Positions 1 through 5,610 of a DNA stretch of 10,604 bases are shown piece after piece (within the stretch, counting starts at the first letter, position 1; each line of letters opens with the position of its first letter). A model generated the notes under the pieces. The model had not been told where the DNA came from. It worked only from the letters and a program-made list of their open reading frames with translations, and searched no databases. A program made the position numbers and the translations under genes. Source of the stretch: JBKPNZ01 sp046732895 (GTDB lineage: Bacteria; Actinomycetota; Thermoleophilia; Solirubrobacterales; 70-9); NCBI GenBank assembly GCA_046732895.1, contig JBKPNZ010000052.1, positions 1 to 10,604 on the forward strand, given 5' to 3'.

Positions 1-1
1 C

Positions 2-676
2 TCCGGGGTCGTTGCCGGCGGCGCCGGCGGCGGTGCTGCGGCCCTCGGCGGCGGCGGCGCGGCCCTCGGTGGCTCGGCGGCGCTGAAGGCGGTGTCGATC
101 GTCTCAGCGCTTGCGATCGGAACGGGCGCGGCCGGCGCTACTGGCGTTGTCCACCTGCCGCCAGTCATCGGCGGGCCCAACGCCCCCCCAGCGGCGTCAT
201 CGGTTTCAGGGGCTGGAGCCGCGACGGCCGCCGGCGCGACGGCCGCCCATCAGTTCAATGCGGGTGCGTCCGCGGGGGCCACCCACGCGAGCCCCCCAGT
301 GGCAGATGCCCACCGGGGCCACACCAGCGGCTCGAATACCTCGGCGACGGACCGCGGCCGCGACACTTCGCAGCCCGACGGCGATGCCGCGACGCCGGCC
401 ACCGACAGCGCCGAGACCGACGCCACGACCGACGGGAGCGAAACCAGCACCGACAGCGTTGATGGCCAGCCGAGCCCTGACTCGTCTGGCGAGTCGGCCG
501 AGACGCCGCCGTCGACAAACTCGCAGTCCACCCTTCATTCCCAGTCCTCGACCCATTCGCACGGCCAGTACGCCGGCGGATCGAGCGCCTCGACCTCCGA
601 GCAGGAGGAGCTGCAGTCCGCCGAGGCCCAGCCGGACAGCAGTTTGGTTGAAGGCGACGCAGACGCAGACGCCTGA
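2..676 (+). CDS. Membrane-anchored protein with low-complexity tail, 3' part only
   Basis: The frame is open from the left edge to TGA at 674-676, giving the last 224 residues of a longer protein. A Gly/Ala-rich stretch (residues about 3-27) leads into one hydrophobic segment (about 27-50) that could cross the membrane. About 165 residues follow that are rich in Ser, Thr, Ala, Gly, Asp and Glu, with no Cys, scattered His, and a very acidic end (EGDADADA). This looks like an unfolded tail, probably outside the cell. A GTG at 92 is not needed as a start because the frame continues upstream. I recognise no catalytic domain. Gly/Ala-rich hydrophobic C-termini of this kind occur on some sigma-70-like proteins of Thermoleophilia, so the missing N-terminus could be a sigma factor, but that is only a guess. 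The hydrophobic segment and tail are seen directly; the function is unknown. Confidence 0.6.
   Translation, partial: SGVVAGGAGGGAAALGGGGAALGGSAALKAVSIVSALAIGTGAAGATGVVHLPPVIGGPNAPPAASSVSGAGAATAAGATAAHQFNAGASAGATHASPPVADAHRGHTSGSNTSATDRGRDTSQPDGDAATPATDSAETDATTDGSETSTDSVDGQPSPDSSGESAETPPSTNSQSTLHSQSSTHSHGQYAGGSSASTSEQEELQSAEAQPDSSLVEGDADADA
38..69 (+). repeat. Short GC-rich direct repeat inside the partial gene
   Basis: The 11-base unit GCGGCCCTCGG occurs at 38-48 and again at 59-69, a 21-base (7-codon) period encoding Ala-Ala-Leu-Gly-Gly. Because the period is a whole number of codons, copy changes would lengthen or shorten the Gly/Ala linker without shifting the frame. Confidence 0.5.
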
Positions 677-838
677 TCTCAGGCGCCCGCGGTCTCACCG
701 GAAATAGCCCCTGACGAACACGCCCGCCGCACGTTCTCTCCGCGAGGGCCCTAACCCGGGGGCAACGAGGAATAGACCTGAGCGGCGAACGCCGCAAAAG
801 ACTCGGGATAAGAAGGCACCCCGTCTTCGCCCGAACGG
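677..838. other. Intergenic region without a gene
   Basis: No convincing reading frame was seen between the first gene's stop and the terminator. The stretch holds a small hairpin at 782-795 (GCGGC-GAAC-GCCGC) and a weaker CGGG...CCCG pairing at about 804-822. Combined with the terminator at its end, it could be a long 3' untranslated region or a small RNA. I could not match it to 6S RNA, tmRNA, RNase P, SRP RNA or a riboswitch I know. Confidence 0.4.
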
Positions 839-873
839 AACGCCCGCGGCCTCGGCTGCGGGCGTTTCTCTTC
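839..873 (+). terminator. Rho-independent terminator, possibly bidirectional
   Basis: The arms 839-850 and 855-866 pair over 12 positions (core AACGCCCGC / GCGGGCGTT, one G-U pair) around the tetraloop CTCG. TTTCTCTT follows on the plus strand. It lies 160 bases after the first gene's stop and directly after the stop of the minus-strand DUF5519 gene at 872, so it can serve both directions. The T-rich tail is better on the plus strand. Confidence 0.75.
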
Positions 874-1216
874 AGGCGGCGTTCGGCAGGCCGTAGCGCT
901 CGACGATGCGGTCGTAGTTCATCCGCATCATCACGATCACGTCGCGCACGTCCTCTTCACTCTCGATCCGCCGCGCCGCCATGCCGGGCTTGCCGGGGAA
1001 GACGGGATGGTCGACGACCCGCTTTGAGGCACGCAGCTCGAGCCCAACCTCCTTCGGGAAGGAGAAGTGGGCGGAATGGTCGCCGTGCAGGTGACCGACC
1101 TCGCGCGGACCGAGCTTGAAGGAGAACTCGCCGCGGCGGCCTGGGCCCGCGGTGATGCCGGGCCACGAGGTGACCTCTTGAGTTATCTGCTCGCTCGCTG
1201 TCTGGGTTGCTGGCAT
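872..1216 (-). CDS. DUF5519 ('luciferase family') protein
   Basis: This 114-residue soluble protein matches, by remembered motifs, the small actinobacterial family labelled 'luciferase family protein' (DUF5519). Its hallmarks are W-P-G-I-T near residue 18, G-R-R-G-E-F-S-F near 26, the His-rich core HLHGDHSAHFSFP at 42-54, HPVFPGKPG at 70-78 and a C-terminal helix with R-D-V-I-x-M-M-R-x-N-Y. The family name does not establish light emission, and no reaction is known to me. The start at 1216 (ATG) is chosen because AGAGGAG lies five bases upstream. An in-frame start at 1267 would overlap the operator and add 17 residues unlike the family. The gene is divergent from soxR, with a SoxR-type promoter facing it, so it is probably switched on by redox-active compounds or oxidants (inference). 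There is no signal peptide or membrane segment. Confidence 0.85.
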   Translation of the reverse strand: MPATQTASEQITQEVTSWPGITAGPGRRGEFSFKLGPREVGHLHGDHSAHFSFPKEVGLELRASKRVVDHPVFPGKPGMAARRIESEEDVRDVIVMMRMNYDRIVERYGLPNAA

Positions 1217-1221
1217 CCGGA

Positions 1222-1228
1222 CTCCTCT
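1222..1228 (-). promoter_or_regulatory. Ribosome binding site of the DUF5519 gene
   Basis: AGAGGAG on the minus strand, five bases before ATG at 1216. It decides for this start over the in-frame start at 1267. Confidence 0.75.
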
Positions 1229-1252
1229 GGTTGGCGGGGGGACGGTCAGTCC

Positions 1253-1283
1253 ACGGTACAAGTTCAAGTGAACTTGAAGTCAA
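1253..1283 (-). promoter_or_regulatory. SoxR-type promoter of the DUF5519 gene
   Basis: On the minus strand a -35 box TTGACT (1283-1278) is followed by a 19-base spacer (1277-1259) and a -10-like TACCGT (1258-1253). A spacer two bases longer than usual is the signature of promoters activated by MerR-family proteins, which untwist the DNA. The dyad centre lies 7 bases after the -35 box and 12 before the -10 box, which is, as I recall it, the same offset as in the E. coli soxS promoter. The expected transcript would have a leader of roughly 30 bases. Confidence 0.75.
1263..1278. promoter_or_regulatory. SoxR operator
   Basis: TTCAAGTGAACTTGAA is a 7-base inverted repeat around two central bases. 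Its core CAAGT-N2-ACTTG is the same as in the E. coli soxS operator. It sits in the gap between soxR and the DUF5519 gene, so SoxR may also affect its own expression. Confidence 0.85.
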
Positions 1284-1308
1284 GGCGCAATCGTGATTTC
1301 CTTGACGC

Positions 1309-1770
1309 GTGGTCGAGGAGCTCACGATCGGCGAGGTCTCGCGCCGCAGCGGCGTCGCCGCCTCAGCCCTTCGCTTCTACGAGGAGCGCGGCCTGATCAG
1401 CTCAGAGCGGGCCGGCTCCGGCCATCGCCGCTACCCACGCGCGGTGCTGCGCCGGATCGCCTTCATCGTCTTCGCGCAGCGCATCGGCCTCACCCTCGAC
1501 GAAATCGGCGACGAGCTCGCCAAGCTCCCGCCGGACCGCGCGCCTACGCGCCGCGACTGGTCGCGACTCTCGAGCGGCTGGAGCGCGCGGATCGACGAAC
1601 GCATCGCCGAACTCGAGCGCCTGAAGGTGGGGCTGACCGAGTGCATCGGGTGCGGCTGCCTCTCGCTCGACCGCTGCAAGCTGGCCAATCCCGGCGATCG
1701 GATCGGCCGCCACGGCCCGGGGCCCAGGTATTGGGTGGGCGATCCGCGGCCCGCACCGAGTCGCGGCTAG
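1309..1770 (+). CDS. soxR: Redox-sensing transcriptional activator SoxR (MerR family)
   Basis: This 153-residue protein has a MerR-type winged-helix N-terminus (LTIGEVSRRSGV at 5-16, then ALRFYEERGLI and GHRRYPR). A dimerisation helix follows (about 80-110), then the [2Fe-2S] site C112-x2-C115-x-C117-x5-C123 in E-CIGCGCLSLDRC. The tail NPGDRIGRHGPGPRYW is also typical of SoxR. All four cluster cysteines are present, so it should sense redox-cycling compounds or oxidants through cluster oxidation. GTG at 1309 is the earliest possible start because a stop codon in the same frame lies at 1303-1305. No clear ribosome binding site precedes it, so it may be leaderless or weakly translated. In actinobacteria SoxR usually controls a few local genes directly rather than through SoxS (established knowledge). 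Here the divergent DUF5519 gene is the obvious target. The gene ends in a 4-base tail-to-tail overlap with the next gene. Confidence 0.95.
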   Translation: MVEELTIGEVSRRSGVAASALRFYEERGLISSERAGSGHRRYPRAVLRRIAFIVFAQRIGLTLDEIGDELAKLPPDRAPTRRDWSRLSSGWSARIDERIAELERLKVGLTECIGCGCLSLDRCKLANPGDRIGRHGPGPRYWVGDPRPAPSRG

Positions 1771-2177
1771 GACGCCGGGCCCGGAAAGCGCGGCAGGCCG
1801 TCGTCGGGGATCGGCTCCCAGACGGCGGCGAAGGCCGTGAACTGGCGGTGCTTGAACTCGACCCTCGGGTTGCCGTCGATCGTTCCCATGCGAACGCCGA
1901 TCGTGTTGTCGGGGTCGTTGGGATCTTGGCTGTAGAGAGCCGAGCCGCAGTTCGAGCAGAACGCCTTGGCGAATCCCTCCTCGGGCTGCCAGGTGCGGAT
2001 CAGCTCCTGGCCCTTGACGACGCGAAAGGAGCCGGGCGCGGTGCGGGCTGAAGGGGCCGCCGCTGTGCCGGTCCTGCGCTGGCAGCGCGTGCAATGGCAG
2101 TAGATCGCCGATACGAGTGGCTCGTCGATCTCGTATCTGACACCGCCGCAAAGGCAGCCTCCGGTGAGCACTGGCAT
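1767..2177 (-). CDS. GFA/CENP-V family zinc-binding protein
   Basis: This 136-residue protein has the zinc ligands of the family named after glutathione-dependent formaldehyde-activating enzyme: GGCLCG (C8, C10), YCHCTRC (C27, C29, C32) and FCSNCGS (C74, C77). The full set of seven cysteines is present and the length is normal. Actinobacteria often lack glutathione and members are very diverse, so formaldehyde chemistry should not be assumed. The gene lies 28 bases downstream of the aminotransferase gene on the same strand and could be read through with it; an aldehyde-related role would then be possible (inference). No good ribosome binding site precedes ATG at 2177, but a TAGAAT box lies eight bases upstream, so a leaderless transcript is an alternative. 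Its stop shares CTAG with the soxR stop. Confidence 0.88.
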   Translation of the reverse strand: MPVLTGGCLCGGVRYEIDEPLVSAIYCHCTRCQRRTGTAAAPSARTAPGSFRVVKGQELIRTWQPEEGFAKAFCSNCGSALYSQDPNDPDNTIGVRMGTIDGNPRVEFKHRQFTAFAAVWEPIPDDGLPRFPGPAS

Positions 2178-2185
2178 GGCCAGCG

Positions 2186-2191
2186 ATTCTA
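2186..2191 (-). promoter_or_regulatory. Possible -10 box for a leaderless GFA-family transcript
   Basis: TAGAAT on the minus strand fits the TANNNT pattern and ends eight bases before ATG at 2177, in a gap without a clear Shine-Dalgarno sequence. No -35 box is visible at the expected place (GCCGGC), so this is tentative. Confidence 0.3.
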
Positions 2192-2205
2192 GGTCGGCGC
2201 GCGCC

Positions 2206-3573
2206 CTAGCCGGCGACGAGCTCGCCGGTGAGCTCGGCGAACGCCTCGGTGTGGCGGTCGACGTGCTGCGCGCTCGTCGCCGGGCACATCAGGGCCATCA
2301 TGTGGAACGGGGTCATGAGGATGCCCTGGTTCAGCATGTACAGGTGCATGAGCGAGTCGAGGTCCTGGTCGAAGGCCGCGGCCGCCTCGGCGCCCGTGCG
2401 GGGCCGCTCTGCGCCGAACATGTATTCGACCCGGCAACCGAGCCTGGTGACGGTCCACGGGAGCTCGCGCTCGGCGATCGTCTCGGCGACTCCCTGCTCG
2501 AAACGCTCGCCGAGGGCGATCATGTGCTCGAAGGCGTCCGGTGTGAGCACCTCGCGGAGGGTCGCGGCGATCACGGCGAGCGAGAGGGCGTTGCCGGCCA
2601 GCGTCCCGCCGACGCCGCCGACGTCGGCGGCCTCCCAGACCGTGTGGTCGAGGACGCGGGTGGCGACCTCGTCGCTCATCCCGTAGGCGCCGGCCGGAAT
2701 CCCGCCGGCGATCGGCTTGCCGATCGTGACGAGGTCGGGCTCCAACCCGTGAACGGCGGTGTAGCCGCCCGGCCCGCAGCAGAAGGTGTGGGTCTCGTCG
2801 ATAATGAGCAGCGTCCCGTGCTCGCGCGTTAGGCGGCGAAGCTCCGCGTGGTAGCCAGGGTCGGGGAGCACGATGCCGATGTTGGTCAGGGCCGGTTCGA
2901 CGAGCGCGACAGCGACGTCGCCCTCAGCGAGCTCGCGCTCGAGCGCCTCGAGGTCATTGATCTCAACGACGCGGGTCGTCAGCTCCGGCGGCACCGGCGG
3001 GCCCGTGTTACCGGGCCGCGGCACGACCTGTCCGTCGCGAAGCTGCGCAACGGTCTCGTCGGCAGAGCCGTGGTAGCAGTGGTTGTGGACGAGGATCTTG
3101 GAGCGCCCGGTGATCTCGCGGCAGAGCCGCAGGGCGAAGCGATTGGCGTCGGTGGCGGACAGGCTGAACTGCCAGTGCGGCAGACCGAAGCGCTCCCGGA
3201 GCTCATCCCCGGCGGCGACGCCGGCCTCGCTCGGCAGCATCGTCGTAATCCCTCGCGCTGCCTGCTCGCGCAGGGCCCGCTGCGTCGGTTCGGGCGAGTG
3301 CCCCGTCATCGCGCCGGTGTCGCCGAGGCAGAGATCGGCGTAGCGGTTGCCGTCGACGTCGACGACCTCGGCGCCGCGCGCCTCGGCGACGAAGACCGGG
3401 AACGCCCCGGGCCAGCGCGTCATCCAGTTCATCGGCACCCCGGAGAGCAATGAGCGCTTCGCCTGCTCGTGGAGCTCGCGGGAGCGGGGGTGGGCATCGA
3501 CGAACGCAGCTCGCTCCCGCTCGAGGAGCTCCACCACACGCGCCGGCTCGATCGATGTCGTCGTTTTCGTCAC
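2206..3573 (-). CDS. Class III PLP-dependent aminotransferase (GSAM-like)
   Basis: The 455-residue protein has the fold-type I aminotransferase layout. VVDVDGNRYADLCLGDTGAMTGHSP (70-94, split here by position) opens the domain, SATDANRFALR (139-149) stands at the PLP-phosphate site, and CYHG lies at 166-169. D259 in LLIIDETH should bind the pyridine nitrogen and K286 in TIGKPIAGG should form the Schiff base. It resembles glutamate-1-semialdehyde aminomutase and beta-amino-acid/omega-aminotransferases more than true aspartate aminotransferases, and a role in haem synthesis is unlikely here. Oddities are A-T-D at 140-142, where G-T-E is usual, and CCGPGG after the catalytic Asp. GTG at 3573 has GGAGGAG eight bases upstream. 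The gene diverges from the GntR regulator of a transport and glycerate operon. I infer that it deaminates the imported substrate; the amino donor is unknown. Confidence 0.88.
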   Translation of the reverse strand: MTKTTTSIEPARVVELLERERAAFVDAHPRSRELHEQAKRSLLSGVPMNWMTRWPGAFPVFVAEARGAEVVDVDGNRYADLCLGDTGAMTGHSPEPTQRALREQAARGITTMLPSEAGVAAGDELRERFGLPHWQFSLSATDANRFALRLCREITGRSKILVHNHCYHGSADETVAQLRDGQVVPRPGNTGPPVPPELTTRVVEINDLEALERELAEGDVAVALVEPALTNIGIVLPDPGYHAELRRLTREHGTLLIIDETHTFCCGPGGYTAVHGLEPDLVTIGKPIAGGIPAGAYGMSDEVATRVLDHTVWEAADVGGVGGTLAGNALSLAVIAATLREVLTPDAFEHMIALGERFEQGVAETIAERELPWTVTRLGCRVEYMFGAERPRTGAEAAAAFDQDLDSLMHLYMLNQGILMTPFHMMALMCPATSAQHVDRHTEAFAELTGELVAG

Positions 3574-3581
3574 TCGCTCAA

Positions 3582-3588
3582 CTCCTCC
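3582..3588 (-). promoter_or_regulatory. Ribosome binding site of the aminotransferase gene
   Basis: GGAGGAG on the minus strand, eight bases before the GTG start at 3573. It supports GTG rather than a downstream start. Confidence 0.7.
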
Positions 3589-3618
3589 GCTGGGGGTTCG
3601 GTCCGCTCAGTTTGTCAA

Positions 3619-3631
3619 ATTGTGGAACAAT
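3619..3631. promoter_or_regulatory. FadR-type GntR operator in the divergent gap
   Basis: ATTGT-GGA-ACAAT is a perfect 5-base inverted repeat with a 3-base spacer, and bases 3620-3630 fit the FadR-subfamily pattern TnGTnnnACnA. It lies in the 88-bp gap (3574-3661) between the aminotransferase and the GntR gene. On the plus strand TTGTCA (3612-3617) and AATGAT (3637-3642) could be weak -35/-10 boxes flanking the operator. On the minus strand TTGACA (3618-3613) overlaps the same place. Binding here would block one or both promoters. Confidence 0.65.
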
Positions 3632-3661
3632 GCGCCAATGATGGGGAAGGGAAGGTAGGAA

Positions 3662-4336
3662 GTGGAACGCTCACAGGTTCTCTTGAAGACGGTCTCGACG
3701 CCCGAGGCGACGGCTGACGCCCTGCGCGAGATGATCCTGAACGGCGAGCTCGAGCCGGGGACGCGCCTGCGCGAGACGCAGTTCGCCGAGCGACTCGGCG
3801 TCGCCCGCCACTCGTTCCGGGCGGCAACGCAGATTCTGATCGGCGAGGGACTTCTGCGCCGCGTGCCCAACCGCGGCGTCGCGGTGCCGGTGCTCGACGC
3901 CGATGACATCGTCGACATCTTCCGCGTTCGCGCGGCACTGGAGCTCGAGGCGGTACGCATCGTCATCGCCGAGCAGGGCGACCTGACACGCGCGAGCGCC
4001 GCCGCGGCGGAGCTCTCCGCCCTTCCCGACAGCGCGTCCTGGCGAAAGGTCGTCGAGCCCGACATGCGCTTTCACCAGGCGATCATCGACGCCACCGAAA
4101 GCGAGCGGATGCGCCGCGCCTACGCGGCCGTCCAGTCCGAGATCGAGATGTGCCTGGTCCAGCTGCGACCCCACTACGACCGCCCGGAGCAGGTCGCCAA
4201 GGAGCACCGGGAGCTGCTCGCGCCCCTTGTGAAGGGCGATTTCCCCGAGGCCGAGCGCCTTTTCCGGGTTCACCTGGACGACGCCGCCCGCAACCTCACC
4301 TCCGCCCTCGAGACCCGCGGGCCGGTGGAGTCGTGA
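3662..4336 (+). CDS. GntR-family regulator, FadR subfamily (FCD domain)
   Basis: The 224-residue protein has an N-terminal winged helix-turn-helix (about 13-77: LREMILNGELEPGTRL, then FAERLGVARHSFRAATQIL and the wing LRRVPNRGVAV). An all-helical FCD ligand domain follows (about 85-215). The FCD metal/ligand residues are visible as D134 and H138 (DMRFHQ), H182 (KEHREL) and H204 (RVHLDD), so it probably binds a metal-bound carboxylate effector. This fits sensing of an organic acid such as glycerate or the imported substrate (inference). The usual P-x-R-E in the recognition helix is replaced by A-R-H-S-F-R. GTG at 3662 is preceded by AAGGTAGGA. The gene overlaps the enolase start by four bases (GTGA), so it is co-transcribed with the pathway it likely represses, and it should act on the palindrome at 3619-3631. 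Confidence 0.93.
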   Translation: MERSQVLLKTVSTPEATADALREMILNGELEPGTRLRETQFAERLGVARHSFRAATQILIGEGLLRRVPNRGVAVPVLDADDIVDIFRVRAALELEAVRIVIAEQGDLTRASAAAAELSALPDSASWRKVVEPDMRFHQAIIDATESERMRRAYAAVQSEIEMCLVQLRPHYDRPEQVAKEHRELLAPLVKGDFPEAERLFRVHLDDAARNLTSALETRGPVES

Positions 4337-5607
4337 GCTCGCCCGTCCTGATCGACGCGGTCACGGCACGCGAGGTGCTCGATTGCCGCGGCCTGCCGAC
4401 CGTGCAGGTCGACGTGCGGCTCGAGAGTGGGCACACCGGCCGGGCCGACGTGCCCTCCGGGCGCTCGACCGGATCGCACGAGGCGACCGAGCTTCGCGAC
4501 GGCGGTGAGCGCTTCGGCGGATTCGGCGTCCTCGAGGCCGTCGAGAACGTTCGCGGCGAGATCGCCTCGGCGTTGATCGGGCGCCCGCTCGTCTCCCAGC
4601 GCGATCTGGACTCGGCGCTGATCGAGCTCGACGGCACGCCGCAGAAGTCACGCCTTGGCGCCAACGCGATCCTCGGCGTCTCCCTGGCCGCCGCGCGCGC
4701 CAGCGCCGTCGCCGCCGGCCTTCCGCTCTACCGCCACCTGCACGCCAACTCACACCTGCTGCCGGTGCCGCTCGTGAACCTGATCAACGGGGGACGCCAC
4801 GCCTCCAACGACCTCGACTTCCAGGAGTTCATCGTCATCCCCACGGGCGCCGGGTCCATCCTGGAGGCGCTTCAGATCTCAACCGAGACCAATCTCGCGC
4901 TCGCGGAGATCCTGCTGGAGCGTTACGGGAAGGTCGCGCTCAACACCGGCGACGAGGGCGGGTTCGCGCCGCCGATCTCGCGCCCGGAGGAGGCGCTGGA
5001 GCTGTTGCACGAAGCGGTCGACGCCGCCGGGCACACCGGTCGCTTCCAGTTCGGGCTGGACTGCGCGGCCACCCACTACCACGAGGACGGCGCCTACACA
5101 CTGGCGGGCGAGCGCCTCGACCGCGACGCCATGATCGAGCTCTACCTCCGCCTCGTCCGCGACTATGGGATCGCGACGATCGAGGACCCGCTCGAGGAGG
5201 ACGACTTCGAGGGCTTCGCCGAGCTAACGGCGGCCGCGGGAATCCAGATCGTGGGCGACGATCTGTTCGTCACCAACACCGAGCGCCTGCGCCGCGGCGT
5301 CGAGGCCGGCGCCGCCAACGCGCTGCTGTGGAAGGTCAACCAGATCGGCACCTTGACCGAGGCGCTCGACGCGGCCGAGCTGGCCCTGCGAAGCGGATAC
5401 GCCGTGGTCGTCTCGGAGCGCTCGGGCGAGACCGAGGATCCGATCATCGCCGACCTGGCCGTCGCCCTGAACGCGGGCCAGATCAAGACGGGGGCGCCGG
5501 TTCGCGGCGAGCGCACAGCCAAGTACAACCGGCTGATCCAGATCGAAGAGGAGCTCGGCGCCGCGGCGGCCTACCCGGCCGAAGCGTTCGCGGGCGTGGG
5601 ACGCTGA
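4333..5607 (+). CDS. eno: Enolase paralogue with altered active-site motif
   Basis: This full-length enolase-like protein (424 residues) would interconvert 2-phosphoglycerate and phosphoenolpyruvate if active. Conserved by motif are the S-G-x-S-T-G lid loop (42-47), H156 in GGRHA, E165 in DFQEF, E208 in GDEGGFAP, metal ligands D243, E284 and D309, the catalytic base K334 in WKVNQIGTLTE and K385 in GQIKTG. The unusual point is S361-E362-R363-S364, where enolases have S-H-R-S; this His corresponds to yeast His373. Other changes are D-C-R-G for D-S-R-G, C-A-A-T-H-Y for x-A-A-S-E-F/Y, and Trp before the catalytic Lys. A start further upstream at 4150 is open but lies inside the GntR gene and lacks similarity, whereas GTG at 4333 gives the normal enolase N-terminus and a GTGA overlap. 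Its place before glycerate 2-kinase suggests a specialised copy, with a housekeeping enolase elsewhere (inference). Confidence 0.9.
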   Translation: MSSPVLIDAVTAREVLDCRGLPTVQVDVRLESGHTGRADVPSGRSTGSHEATELRDGGERFGGFGVLEAVENVRGEIASALIGRPLVSQRDLDSALIELDGTPQKSRLGANAILGVSLAAARASAVAAGLPLYRHLHANSHLLPVPLVNLINGGRHASNDLDFQEFIVIPTGAGSILEALQISTETNLALAEILLERYGKVALNTGDEGGFAPPISRPEEALELLHEAVDAAGHTGRFQFGLDCAATHYHEDGAYTLAGERLDRDAMIELYLRLVRDYGIATIEDPLEEDDFEGFAELTAAAGIQIVGDDLFVTNTERLRRGVEAGAANALLWKVNQIGTLTEALDAAELALRSGYAVVVSERSGETEDPIIADLAVALNAGQIKTGAPVRGERTAKYNRLIQIEEELGAAAAYPAEAFAGVGR

Positions 5608-5610
5608 TCC

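Noticed and set aside
255..797. Arg-rich minus-strand frame opposite the first gene
   Set aside because: Low-complexity Arg/Pro/Ser composition is typical of reading a GC-rich Ala/Gly/Ser gene backwards.
1217..1267. Longer N-terminus for the DUF5519 protein starting at 1267
   Set aside because: It would include the SoxR promoter and operator in the coding region and lacks a ribosome binding site; ATG 1216 has AGAGGAG at five bases.
1402..2151. Open frame of 249 codons on the minus strand across soxR and the GFA-family gene
   Set aside because: Both sense genes have full diagnostic cysteine motifs; this frame is a shadow without motifs.
4150..4332. Upstream extension of the enolase frame into the GntR gene
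   Set aside because: The extra residues are Arg/Pro/Gly-rich shadow sequence, while GTG at 4333 gives the normal enolase N-terminus and a 4-base overlap.
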